Assembly (NCBI RefSeq): GCF_900129985.1
Contig: NZ_FQXN01000003.1
Location: forward strand, 1 to 64,000
From: Thermosipho atlanticus DSM 15807
GTDB taxonomy: Bacteria; Thermotogota; Thermotogae; Thermotogales; Fervidobacteriaceae
Direction: 5' to 3'
Length of the DNA stretch: 64,000 nucleotides
Shown here: positions 45,189-53,618 of the stretch, one piece after another
Position numbering within the stretch: position 1 is the stretch's first letter
Layout of the letters: every line of letters begins with the position of its first letter
Program-made: the position numbers and the translations under genes
Notes under the pieces: generated by a model
Database searches by the model: none
What the model saw: the letters and a program-made list of their open reading frames with translations, nothing else
Told to the model about the DNA's origin: nothing

Positions 45189-45870
45189 CACCTTCTTTGG
45201 AAAACAATTTCCCAATTAATTCCGTATAGTTGTTTGTTTTTCCATCAAATACTATCTTTCCGTTACTTAAAAAAATTATTCGATCGGCAATATCGAAGAA
45301 AAAATTTGAATGATGAGTTGCAAGAATGACTCCAATATTAAGTTTTTTAAGTTCTTTTATGAGAATTTTGATAATTTTTCTATCATGTTTATCAAGCATT
45401 GCTGTTGGTTCATCAAGTAAAAGAAAATATGGTTCCATGGATAAAATAGAAGCAATAGCAAGTTTTTGTTTTTGACCACCTGATAAAACATAAGGATCAA
45501 GATCTTTGAATTTATATAAGCCAACAATTTTTAAAGCTTTTTCCGCTCTTTTTTTGATTTCATCTCTAGCAAGCCCGATGTTTTCAAGCCCAAATATTAC
45601 ATCTTCCCAAACTGTAGAGCCTATAATTTGGGTTTCTGGATTTTGAAAAATATACCCCGTAACTAAGTAGTGTTTTTCGTTAGTAGAGGTAAAGATTTTA
45701 CCACTGTATTTTGTTAAACCAGCTAAGGCTTTTAAAAAAGTAGATTTGCCGCTTCCATTACGGCCAAGTAATAATACTAACTCTTTTGTTTTAAAAGTGG
45801 TTGAGATAGAATCAATTATTTTTTTATTACCAATATTTACTGAAAGATTTTCAATAATTAGTTCTATAAT
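45160..45870 (-). CDS. ECF/CbiO-type ABC ATPase with apparent ATT start
   Basis: Reading the minus strand gives a 236-aa ABC ATPase with all motifs: IELIIENLSVNIGNKKIID, Walker A GRNGSGKST (about residues 34-42), Q-loop IFQNPETQIIG, signature LSGGQKQKLAIA (about 134-145), Walker B FLLLDEPTAMLD and switch ATHHS. The frame stays open upstream to a stop at 45928-45930 but has no ATG, GTG or TTG before an internal Met at 45438, which lies past the signature. ATT at 45868-45870, five bases from GGAG, aligns with the usual M-I-E-L start. It overlaps the preceding gene by seven bases and holB by 29. No transmembrane T or S component is nearby. Confidence 0.8.
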   Translation of the reverse strand: MIELIIENLSVNIGNKKIIDSISTTFKTKELVLLLGRNGSGKSTFLKALAGLTKYSGKIFTSTNEKHYLVTGYIFQNPETQIIGSTVWEDVIFGLENIGLARDEIKKRAEKALKIVGLYKFKDLDPYVLSGGQKQKLAIASILSMEPYFLLLDEPTAMLDKHDRKIIKILIKELKKLNIGVILATHHSNFFFDIADRIIFLSNGKIVFDGKTNNYTELIGKLFSKEGDVFGFNLSH

Positions 45871-46622
45871 ATCAACTCCAAAAAGTCGCCAGATTTTAAT
45901 TTCAAAAGATTTGCGGCATTTCCTTGGTTAATAGCTATTTCCAGATAATCAGTACTATCATTGTGTGCAATTAATTGTCCGGGTAAGACTTCAGAATAGT
46001 AGTTAACTACAGGAATTTCGATATATTTCCTCTTTTTCCTAATTTTTAAGGTTTCAAATTCTTTAATCCATTCAAAAGGGATGTTGGTTTCTATATTTCC
46101 AAATTTGTCAATATATGCAACTTCTCCTGTGATTTTTTTGTTAGATTTTTTAGGTTTAATATAAGGCAATGTTGCATAATTTGGGAGAAGATCCCCTAGC
46201 TCCTTGAATTTTCCATTTGTTATATATGCAGCTGCTGGAGCAAAAATATCACGGCCATGGAATGTTTGAGAATTTAAATAATGATATTTTTTATTATTTA
46301 ATTCCCTGATTTCTATGGGAGGTTCTTCTTCAAATACAAGGGTGAAAATACCATTATCTGGTCCAACAAAATAGTAATTTCGTGTCTTAGCTGCAATAGC
46401 TTTTCGGCTACTTCCAACACCGTAATCAACAACTACTAAAAAAATGGTATTTTTTGGGAAATGATAAAAAGATCTATAGAGAATATACATCGCTTCTCTA
46501 GCATTGAATGAACTTATTTCGTGAGTTAAATCAATAATTTCTGAATCGCTTATTTGTCTGATAACACCTTTGCATATGCCAACATAGTGTGAGTTTCCCC
46601 AGTCGGTTAAAAAGACAATCAT
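45864..46622 (-). CDS. SAM hydroxide adenosyltransferase (DUF62)
   Basis: This 252-aa enzyme is related to chlorinase/fluorinase and hydrolyses SAM to adenosine and methionine using water-derived hydroxide. Marks are FLTDWG..HYVG (residues 4-15), DLTHEI (about 32-37), VVVDYGVGSSRKAIA (about 63-77, usually VVDPGVG), FVGPDNG (about 86-92) and TFHGRDIFAPAAA (about 122-134). The Asp/Arg/His set of hydroxide transferases is represented by D, R and H in these runs. The start is ATG at 46622 behind AAGGTG; a GTG nine bases earlier is part of the ribosome site. It lies between the PFK-like gene and the ABC ATPase. Confidence 0.88.
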   Translation of the reverse strand: MIVFLTDWGNSHYVGICKGVIRQISDSEIIDLTHEISSFNAREAMYILYRSFYHFPKNTIFLVVVDYGVGSSRKAIAAKTRNYYFVGPDNGIFTLVFEEEPPIEIRELNNKKYHYLNSQTFHGRDIFAPAAAYITNGKFKELGDLLPNYATLPYIKPKKSNKKITGEVAYIDKFGNIETNIPFEWIKEFETLKIRKKRKYIEIPVVNYYSEVLPGQLIAHNDSTDYLEIAINQGNAANLLKLKSGDFLELIL

Positions 46623-46632
46623 AGGAATCACC

Positions 46633-47643
46633 TTAATAGAAAAGTTTTGTAAGTTCTTTCAAATAATAATCTACTGGTCTGTAATTAATTATTGTTTCAG
46701 AATATGGAATCTCTGTAATTGAAAATCCTTTTACGCCCACGGCATGGTAATTTTTACCTGATTTTACCATTTCGATTGAATGAGCTGCCATTTGTGTAGC
46801 AATAATTCTGTCCATTGCAGTTGGAGAACCTCCTCTTTGTAAGTAACCAAGATTTGTATATCTCCATTCTATTCCTAATTCATCTTTTAAGTTTTTTTCA
46901 ATATATTTACCAATTATTTCAGCGGAATTGTTGGTAGTTGTACAACCACATTCTTCCTTAATATTTTCAGGTATAGGAACTCCACTTTCAACTACGATAA
47001 GTGAGAATCTTTTTTTACCCTCATATCTTTTTTTGATTATTTCAATAACTTTTTTAAGATCAAAATTTTCTACAGAAGTGATTATATAGTCAGCGCCGCC
47101 AGCTAAACCTCCAATAGTAGCTATCCAACCACTAGGCTTTCCCATTGTTTCTACTATCATAACTCTATGATGAGCTTCGGCTGTCGAATGTAATATATCG
47201 AGAGCTTTCTTAACTTGCTCTACAGCTGTAAAAAAACCAATTGAAAAATCAGTAAATGATAAATCGTTATCAATAGTTGCTGGAATAATAATTGATGGTA
47301 TGTTTTCTTTCATTAAGTTTAATGCAGCTTTAGCTGCGAGCCTTCCACCAAGTAGTATCAAGGAAGTTAAACCGTATTGTTCAAATTTTTCCTTTACTTT
47401 TTTAAGTTTTTCACCTTCAGGGATAAATAAGGATGTTCCTAAAATAGTACCACCTTGGTGAAGTATGTTTGATACATTTGGCCTTAATAGTACATCTAGT
47501 TCATCGTTTAGTAGCCCATTAAAACCGTCTTTTATCCCTATTATTTCGATGTTTAAATCGAGACTTTTCACAACTGCTGAACGAATAGCAGCATTTATCC
47601 CTGGGGAATCATTTCCGACACATAAAATTCCGATTCTTTTCAC
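46633..47643 (-). CDS. divergent phosphofructokinase-family protein
   Basis: This 336-aa protein belongs to the PfkA family but departs from it at key sites. Retained: PGINAAIRSAV (residues 14-24), GGTILGTS (about 64-71), TIDNDL with the catalytic base Asp (about 122-127), IVETMGKPSGW, and LGYLQRGGSP.A.DRI (about 273-288). Changed: the phosphoryl-donor motif GGDGS/GGDDS is GGRLA (about 98-102), and S-G-G-D is V-G-N-D at the N-terminus. Neither ATP nor PPi binding is therefore assured. The start is GTG at 47643 behind AAGGGGG. It follows the pyrophosphatase gene with one base between. Another substrate or a regulatory role is possible. Confidence 0.75.
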   Translation of the reverse strand: MKRIGILCVGNDSPGINAAIRSAVVKSLDLNIEIIGIKDGFNGLLNDELDVLLRPNVSNILHQGGTILGTSLFIPEGEKLKKVKEKFEQYGLTSLILLGGRLAAKAALNLMKENIPSIIIPATIDNDLSFTDFSIGFFTAVEQVKKALDILHSTAEAHHRVMIVETMGKPSGWIATIGGLAGGADYIITSVENFDLKKVIEIIKKRYEGKKRFSLIVVESGVPIPENIKEECGCTTTNNSAEIIGKYIEKNLKDELGIEWRYTNLGYLQRGGSPTAMDRIIATQMAAHSIEMVKSGKNYHAVGVKGFSITEIPYSETIINYRPVDYYLKELTKLFY

Positions 47644-47644
47644 T

Positions 47645-49594
47645 TTATAACCCCCTTATTACTGTTATTAAGACAATTGATGTTATTGCCATAAGCTTTA
47701 TCAAAATATTTATTGAAGGTCCTGAAGTATCTTTGTAAGGATCACCAACTGTGTCACCAACAACTGTAGCTTTGTGCGCTAATGATCCTTTTCCGCCAAA
47801 ATGGCCTTCTTCAATATATTTTTTTGCATTATCCCACGCACCACCAGAATTTGCCATAAAAATTGCAAGCATTACTCCTGAGACGGTTGCGCCAATCAGC
47901 AATCCTGCTATACCAGTTGTTCCAAATAAAAAATATATAATTACTGGAGAAAAAACTGCAAGCAATGAAGGTACAACCATTCTTTTTAAAGCTCCCTTAG
48001 TTGCAATCTGGATACATTTTTGATAGTCAGGCTTATTTTGTCCGGTTAGTATACCTGGTATTTCCTTAAGTTGTCGCCTGATCTCGTTTACCATTTCATC
48101 AGCTGCATTTCCAACGGCATGCATTGTTAATGCTGAAAAGAAGAATGGTAACATTGCTCCTATTAATCCTCCTAAAAATAGATACGGATTAGTTATTAAA
48201 ACAGAATCAGAGTCTGCTATGTTACTAAAATTTGAGAATAGAGCAAGAGCAGTTAGTGCAGCAGAACCAATAGCGAACCCTTTACCCATTGCTGCAGTAG
48301 TGTTTCCAACAGCATCAAGAGCATCAGTTATATTCCTAACTTGTGGGTCTAGACCAGCCATTTGAGCAATTCCACCAGCGTTATCAGCAATCGGACCATA
48401 TGCATCCACAGATAAGCTTATTCCAATAGTTGATAACATTCCAACACCAGAAAGTGCAACACCGAAGAGGCCTAATAGTTTGTATGATAAAATTACTGCC
48501 AGTGATATGAAGGTTGTAATAATAAACGTTGATTCCATACCAAGTGCTGTACCACTTATGATTACATTTGCTGGCCCCATTGTAGCAGTTTTTGCTAGTT
48601 TTATTATTTTTTTTCCAGAAGTATACCATTCGGTAACTAATCCTATTAAAACACCAACGGTAATTCCTGAAAAGACGACAAAGAAAATACTTATCCAAGA
48701 AATGTATATACTATATACCAATGTAAGAAGAAGAGTTAAAATACTTGCAAAAATAGTTCCTGCTCTTAATGTTTTAGCAGGATTAGTAGAATCTTTAGAT
48801 TTTAGTAAGGTAAAAGTAATTCCTAAAATAGACGAAATAAGTCCGAAGATCGTGATAAATATCACCGATGTAAAACCTGCTTCTTTATAGTAAAAAGTTC
48901 CTAGGGCCAAAGCTGAAAAAATTGAACCAACGTATGATTCATATAAGTCAGCTCCCATACCTGCTACGTCTCCGACATTGTCTCCGACATTGTCTGCTAT
49001 AACTGCTGGATTGCGGGGATCATCTTCAGGAAGATTGGCTTCGGTTTTTCCAACTATATCTGCTCCTACGTCGGCAGCTTTAGTATATATTCCACCTCCA
49101 ACTCTTGCAAACAAAGCAACAAGTGAAGCTCCTAACGAATAGAAGCTAATTAAAGTGATATTGTTTGTTAAATAATATGTAATACTCAAACCAATTATTC
49201 CAAGTGTTGAAACTGTTAATCCCATAATTGCTCCACCGGAGAACGAAACTTTTAATGCCTCTCCCATATTTTTTGTTGCTGCCCATGCTGTTCGTGCGTT
49301 TGCTTTTGTTGCAATACTCATACCGATGTATCCAGAGAGAACTGAAAAAAGAGAACCGATTATCAAAGCAACTCCTGCCTCAAAGTTAAAAGTAGTACTT
49401 ATTAATAAAGAAATTACAATGACTACTGGAAAGAATATTTTGTATTCCTGAAACAGAAAAGATTTAGCACCAGTTTGAATTATAGAAGATAATTCGGTAG
49501 TTTTTTCATTTCCTGATGGGTAATCAAGAATTTTAAAAGTCAAGAGTAATATATAGAAAATTGAAATTCCCCCAAAGACAAGAAAATATATCAA
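47645..49594 (-). CDS. hppA: membrane-bound ion-pumping pyrophosphatase
   Basis: This 649-aa protein hydrolyses PPi to pump Na+ or H+ across the membrane, with about 16 membrane segments. The substrate loop DVGADIVGKTEANLPEDDPRNPAVIADNVGDNVGDVAGMGADLYESY (about residues 175-220) is complete, and the second acidic loop near the C-terminus (GDTVGDPYKDTSGPSIN) too. GNTTAAMGKGFAIGSA has Ala where K+-independent pumps have Lys, pointing to a K+-stimulated enzyme, as in T. maritima. The start is TTG at 49594 behind GGAGGG. It neighbours the PFK-like gene. Confidence 0.95.
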   Translation of the reverse strand: MIYFLVFGGISIFYILLLTFKILDYPSGNEKTTELSSIIQTGAKSFLFQEYKIFFPVVIVISLLISTTFNFEAGVALIIGSLFSVLSGYIGMSIATKANARTAWAATKNMGEALKVSFSGGAIMGLTVSTLGIIGLSITYYLTNNITLISFYSLGASLVALFARVGGGIYTKAADVGADIVGKTEANLPEDDPRNPAVIADNVGDNVGDVAGMGADLYESYVGSIFSALALGTFYYKEAGFTSVIFITIFGLISSILGITFTLLKSKDSTNPAKTLRAGTIFASILTLLLTLVYSIYISWISIFFVVFSGITVGVLIGLVTEWYTSGKKIIKLAKTATMGPANVIISGTALGMESTFIITTFISLAVILSYKLLGLFGVALSGVGMLSTIGISLSVDAYGPIADNAGGIAQMAGLDPQVRNITDALDAVGNTTAAMGKGFAIGSAALTALALFSNFSNIADSDSVLITNPYLFLGGLIGAMLPFFFSALTMHAVGNAADEMVNEIRRQLKEIPGILTGQNKPDYQKCIQIATKGALKRMVVPSLLAVFSPVIIYFLFGTTGIAGLLIGATVSGVMLAIFMANSGGAWDNAKKYIEEGHFGGKGSLAHKATVVGDTVGDPYKDTSGPSINILIKLMAITSIVLITVIRGL

Positions 49595-49617
49595 AATTTT
49601 CCCTCCTATTCATAACT

Positions 49618-49643
49618 GTTGAGGGCTTTAAAAAGCCCTCAAC
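49618..49643. other. G/C-rich hairpin between secF and hppA
   Basis: GTTGAGGGCTTT (49618-49629) pairs with AAAGCCCTCAAC (49632-49643). On neither strand is it followed by a T-run, so it is either a poor terminator for secF or an mRNA-stabilising/processing stem just before the hppA ribosome site. Confidence 0.55.
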
Positions 49644-49681
49644 ATAATTCCTCTTATTGTTGTTTGATTAATTAATTTAAA

Positions 49682-50590
49682 TTATCTCTTAATCCATTTA
49701 ATTACAACAGGACTAGCTATATAAAGTGATGAATAGGTACCTACAATAACACCAATTGACATACCATAGGCAAATGGTTTTATACTATTTCCGGAAAATA
49801 AGAGGAGAACAAACACTACAATAAACGTAGTAAGTGAAGTATTTATTGTTCTTTTTATAACCTGGTTTATACTTTCATTTACTATATTAGATATATTTTT
49901 ACCGCGAAGTCTTTTTAAATTTTCTCTAATTCTATCATATACTACAATGGTATCATTTAGTGAATAACCTATAAGAGTTAAGATTGCAGCAATAGCAGCT
50001 ACATTTAATTCGTAATTAAAGAAAGAGAAAAATCCGAGTGTTATTATTACATCGTGAATGAGTGCTAATACTGCACCAACTCCAAATACAAATTGGAATC
50101 TTATAGTAATATATAAAAGGATTGCAATAAGAGTAAAAACAATAGCTTTCCAAGTTAAGTTTTTAATTTCTTGTGCAGCGTAACCACTTGTTTCGTTAAA
50201 ACCAGCTATTATAGCTTTTAAACCGTTTTCATTAAATTTTTGAATTATTTTGTTTGAAATTTGCTCTTTTTCCTTACCAGTGTAAATTTTTAAATTGCCA
50301 TTTTCATCTTTAGGCGATACAACAATAGAAAATTTTGAAATATTGTCCGGATCATCAACACTTTTTATTTTTGCAATGCGAGCGTTTTCGAATTCAGGTG
50401 CCAGGTCTTTTATTATATTTCTCACTTCAGCTTCGTTAATATTGGCTTCAACTCTGAGTATTATTTCAGAACCGCCTAAAAATTCTACACCCAAATTAAA
50501 TCCCTTGCTAAATATACTTATAAGAGATGCCACAATTAAAATGATTGAAATTATAAGAAATAAATTCTTTTTTCCAACAAAATCTATCAT
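49682..50590 (-). CDS. secF: protein translocase subunit SecF
   Basis: SecF (302 aa) with SecD uses the ion gradient to drive late steps of Sec export. It has six membrane segments, the start DFVGKKNLFLIISIILI, FNLGVEFLGGSEI for the P1 domain entry (about residues 30-43, normally GxDFxGG), and the conserved core ALIHDVIITLGFF...L.LIGYSLNDTIVVYDRIREN (about 176-230). ATG start overlaps the secD stop by four bases. Confidence 0.96.
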   Translation of the reverse strand: MIDFVGKKNLFLIISIILIVASLISIFSKGFNLGVEFLGGSEIILRVEANINEAEVRNIIKDLAPEFENARIAKIKSVDDPDNISKFSIVVSPKDENGNLKIYTGKEKEQISNKIIQKFNENGLKAIIAGFNETSGYAAQEIKNLTWKAIVFTLIAILLYITIRFQFVFGVGAVLALIHDVIITLGFFSFFNYELNVAAIAAILTLIGYSLNDTIVVYDRIRENLKRLRGKNISNIVNESINQVIKRTINTSLTTFIVVFVLLLFSGNSIKPFAYGMSIGVIVGTYSSLYIASPVVIKWIKR

Positions 50591-52023
50591 GCCCTGGCAC
50601 CTCCTTCTTTTGTTGCTTTGACTTTTATTCCACCAGCAAATAGATCGATTAGAGTTCTAGTAACTACCAAGTTTACAAACAAACTACCTAAAACACCAAT
50701 TATTAATGTAACAGCAAATCCTTTAACTGTACCTGTACCAAAGTAATAAAGAAATAACCCTGCTATAATGGTTGTTAAATTTGCATCAAATAGAGTGAGG
50801 AAAGATTTGGAAAATGCTGTTGAAATTGCTGCTTTGATTGAACTTCCTCTCCTTAACTCTTCTTTGATTCTTTCGTATATGATTATATTTCCATCTACGG
50901 TTGTTCCGATTGTTAAAATTATACCTGCAATACCTGGTAAAGTTAATATTGTACCTGTGGCCGCAAGTATACCAAGGAGTAAAAAGGTATTGTACAAAAG
51001 TGCTATGTCAGCAACAATTCCCATGACTCGGTAAACAATAATCATGTAAATTAACACAATAATAACTCCATAAATTCCTGCTTTTAAAGAGGCTGAAACT
51101 ATATCAGCACCTAAAAGAGGAGCAACCCATCCTGATGAAACTTTTTCAAGTCTAGCAGGTAATGCACCACTTTTGAGAATTGCTGCAAGTTGTTTAGCTT
51201 CTTCAAGATTGAAATTACCTCTAATTTGAGCTCTACCATCAGTAATTTTTGAAACAACAAAGCCTGCAAATTGAACTCTATTATCGAGTACAATTGCTAG
51301 TCTTTTCTTAAGTGCTTGAGTATATGCTATACCTCCCTGATTTAAAATTTCTTCTGGTACATATAACTTTTCAGTTATTTTTTCAAAGATATCAGCGTAT
51401 TTTTTATCCATAGTAAATGAAACCACATATCCAGCAACGTTATTTCGATCAACTTCTGGTAAAGCTTCAACAATTTTTGGAGAAATCAGTTTGAGATTGG
51501 AAATTTTATCAATTTCTTGCCTTACAAGGTACCATTTAGTTCCTTCTCTATCCAAAAGCCATTGGGCTTTTTCTCTTTTTGCTTCGTTAATTAAATCTGG
51601 GTTAATGTTAGGATTAGTTGTAGTTTCATCTATTACCTGACCAAACCAAAGCACACCGGTAGAACCAATTAATTGTTCTGCTTTAGCAGTGTCAGTTGCT
51701 CCAGGAATTTCAACTATAATGAAAGTATTGTCTTCTCTAAAACTTTGTTTAACTACTGCTTCAGTATAATTTGCCATATCAAGCCTATTTCTAAGAACTG
51801 TCCAGACATCTTCAACAACAGCTGAGGGATTTTCAACAGACTTGTCAATATCAACCCGATATTCTATTCTGGCGCCACCACTTATATCAAGACCAAGTTT
51901 TATTCTGTTAAAAATACTTGCTATACCAGAATATTTACCTCCTGGAGTTGGCCACAGGAGGGCAATAAATGCAAGAACAATTACTATTAGTGAAATTATT
52001 CCTCTTGTTTTATCTCCACGCAT
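50587..52023 (-). CDS. secD: protein translocase subunit SecD
   Basis: SecD (478 aa) partners SecF. It has a single N-terminal helix, the LGLDISGGARIEY run (about residues 42-54), the periplasmic P1 domain (about 60-300), and five C-terminal helices with IAGIILTIGTTVDGNIIIYERIKEEL (about 365-390). Ion-pathway residues Asp (VDGN) and Arg (YERI) are kept. It is the shorter SecD form without the extra domain of proteobacteria. Spacing to yajC is 12 bases. Confidence 0.96.
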   Translation of the reverse strand: MRGDKTRGIISLIVIVLAFIALLWPTPGGKYSGIASIFNRIKLGLDISGGARIEYRVDIDKSVENPSAVVEDVWTVLRNRLDMANYTEAVVKQSFREDNTFIIVEIPGATDTAKAEQLIGSTGVLWFGQVIDETTTNPNINPDLINEAKREKAQWLLDREGTKWYLVRQEIDKISNLKLISPKIVEALPEVDRNNVAGYVVSFTMDKKYADIFEKITEKLYVPEEILNQGGIAYTQALKKRLAIVLDNRVQFAGFVVSKITDGRAQIRGNFNLEEAKQLAAILKSGALPARLEKVSSGWVAPLLGADIVSASLKAGIYGVIIVLIYMIIVYRVMGIVADIALLYNTFLLLGILAATGTILTLPGIAGIILTIGTTVDGNIIIYERIKEELRRGSSIKAAISTAFSKSFLTLFDANLTTIIAGLFLYYFGTGTVKGFAVTLIIGVLGSLFVNLVVTRTLIDLFAGGIKVKATKEGGARA

Positions 52024-52035
52024 TTATATTCCTCC

Positions 52036-52416
52036 TTATTTTTTCTCATTTTTCTCACTTTTTTCGGTTTTCTCATTTTTATTTTTCAATACTCTTGCAA
52101 CAAAAGCCTTGGAAATTTCAAGTTCGGTAGTATTAGCTGTTTTAATTTTTAAGGTCTCGTTTTTAACGTCGATTACTTTTCCAACTACTCCACCAGAAGT
52201 AACAACAGTATCTCCCCTTCTAATTGAAGCTATCATTTGTTTAAACTGTTTCTCTCTCCTTTTTTGCGGTAGAATAACTAAGAAGTACATCATTACAAAG
52301 AAAATGAGAAGTAAAAAAAGCATTTGAAAAAGTCCACTTGATGCGCTTGGTGCAGCAGTTGCTACTGGTTCGCTTGTTGTCCCTTCAGGAACACCAGCGT
52401 AAATTAAATTGTTCAT
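52036..52416 (-). CDS. yajC: preprotein translocase subunit YajC
   Basis: YajC (126 aa) is the small SecDF-associated membrane protein. It has one transmembrane helix (about residues 28-50), PQKRREKQFKQMIASIRRGDTVVTSGGVVGKV (about 50-82), the family core, and a charged tail rich in Glu/Lys. The start is ATG at 52416 behind AGGAGGTG. The order yajC-secD-secF is standard. Confidence 0.95.
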   Translation of the reverse strand: MNNLIYAGVPEGTTSEPVATAAPSASSGLFQMLFLLLIFFVMMYFLVILPQKRREKQFKQMIASIRRGDTVVTSGGVVGKVIDVKNETLKIKTANTTELEISKAFVARVLKNKNEKTEKSEKNEKK

Positions 52417-52427
52417 ATGAACACCTC

Positions 52428-53255
52428 CTATTTATTTGAGTTTTTTAACATTAATTCTACTGATTTTACTACATGTTCCATTAATAAAAGTGTGGTAATT
52501 TTTCCCACACCACCTGGTACAGGTGTTACATCGGCTATTTCAGAAGTGTCTTTTGATACGTCTCCTACAATTTTATTGTTTACGACATTGATTCCTACGT
52601 CAATTACTATGCTATTTTTCTTCACCATATTTTTAGTAATCAGGTTTGCCTTTCCTGCGGCTGCAATAACAATATCAGAATTTTTTGTTATGTTTTCGAG
52701 ATTTTGTGTCTTTGTATGACAAATTGTTACCGTTGCACTCCTGTCCTTACGAAGTAACATTAATGCCAATGGTTTCCCAACTGCAGTACTTCTTCCAATT
52801 ATTACAGCATTTTTTCCAGTTATGTTAGTAATATCCTCAAGAATTTTGATAATAGCTTCAGCTGTGCATGGTGGAAATTTTTCATTACCATAAGCCAACA
52901 TTCCAAGATTATAAGGATGCCTTCCCTCAACGTCTTTGTCAGGATTGATTTGAATTAACGCTTCAATTTCATTGACATCAGGAAGCGGATGCGTTAAAAA
53001 AATTCCATGAACAGTATTATCTTTAGACAATTCATTCAATAATTTGAAAATATTTTGAGGTGATATAGCTTCAAAAATTTCGTATTTGATATTAAATTTT
53101 CTGGATGTTTTTTGTTGGCTCTTCAAATAACTAATTGTTGAATCGTCTGGTTTATATGTTACAGCTACTAATTTTGGTTGTATGTCCAAGTTACTTATTC
53201 TTGAAGTAATGTTGTTTGTAATTTTCTCAGCTGTTGGTTTAATATCAATATACAT
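52428..53255 (-). CDS. folD: FolD methylene-THF dehydrogenase, cyclohydrolase site altered
   Basis: FolD (275 aa) normally converts methylene-THF to methenyl-THF with NADP and then to formyl-THF. The fold is clear: PDKDVEG.HPYNLGML (about residues 105-120), PCTAEAI, the Rossmann motif VIIGRSTAVGKPLALML (about 150-166) and the closing DVTPVPGGVGK.TT.LL. However, where E. coli has catalytic Lys54, Gln98 and Asp121, this protein has Gln47, Thr88 and Glu110 by alignment on the conserved Tyr43 and the PDKDV run. Mutants of the Lys in other FolDs lose cyclohydrolase but keep dehydrogenase. ATG start at 53255. Confidence 0.9.
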   Translation of the reverse strand: MYIDIKPTAEKITNNITSRISNLDIQPKLVAVTYKPDDSTISYLKSQQKTSRKFNIKYEIFEAISPQNIFKLLNELSKDNTVHGIFLTHPLPDVNEIEALIQINPDKDVEGRHPYNLGMLAYGNEKFPPCTAEAIIKILEDITNITGKNAVIIGRSTAVGKPLALMLLRKDRSATVTICHTKTQNLENITKNSDIVIAAAGKANLITKNMVKKNSIVIDVGINVVNNKIVGDVSKDTSEIADVTPVPGGVGKITTLLLMEHVVKSVELMLKNSNK

Positions 53256-53259
53256 AAAA

Positions 53260-53613
53260 TCACCTCAAAATTTTTATTGGTTTTAGACCATTAGAGTATA
53301 AAATACCACAAGTTTCAAACATTCCATATTTTGTAGATAACAGTGTAATTCCTGTATTTTTTGCGGCATTTATAGTTTCAGGCATGATATCTCTATTTCT
53401 GACTATAACAACAGCAGGAATCCCGACTACTGCAGCAGTCCTAATACATTGAGGACTTGCTAAGCCTGTAACTAGTAATGATCCCTCTTCTCCCAATGCT
53501 AAAACGTCGCTCATTAGATCAGAAGCGGTAACTTTTTCAATATCTATTTTATCGATGTTGTTATCGACAACAACCTTGGCATTTAAAAGTTCTATGATTT
53601 CTTTAAGTTTCAT
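53260..53613 (-). CDS. DRTGG-domain-like protein
   Basis: This 117-aa protein resembles the DRTGG domain, found alone or fused in kinases and pyrophosphatases and near Fe-only hydrogenase genes in Thermotogales and clostridia. It starts MKLKEIIELLNAKVVVD and contains an ASDLMSDVLALG segment (about residues 31-42) and VTGLASPQCIRTAAVVGIPAVVIVRNR (about 48-74). No catalytic motif is visible. The start is ATG at 53613 behind AAGGAGTG; GTG nine bases upstream is part of the site. It lies between thyX and folD, with gaps of about five bases. Confidence 0.72.
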   Translation of the reverse strand: MKLKEIIELLNAKVVVDNNIDKIDIEKVTASDLMSDVLALGEEGSLLVTGLASPQCIRTAAVVGIPAVVIVRNRDIMPETINAAKNTGITLLSTKYGMFETCGILYSNGLKPIKILR

Positions 53614-53618
53614 GTTTT

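Noticed and set aside
45160-45438. A 92-residue ATPase fragment starting at the internal Met, taken as a pseudogene
   Set aside because: The frame continues upstream with Walker A, Q-loop and signature, so the gene is whole apart from its start codon.
48384-48698. 104-residue minus-strand frame
   Set aside because: It is an alternative frame inside hppA on the same strand; the cysteine- and tryptophan-rich composition is typical of a wrong frame. No frameshift is needed, because hppA is intact.
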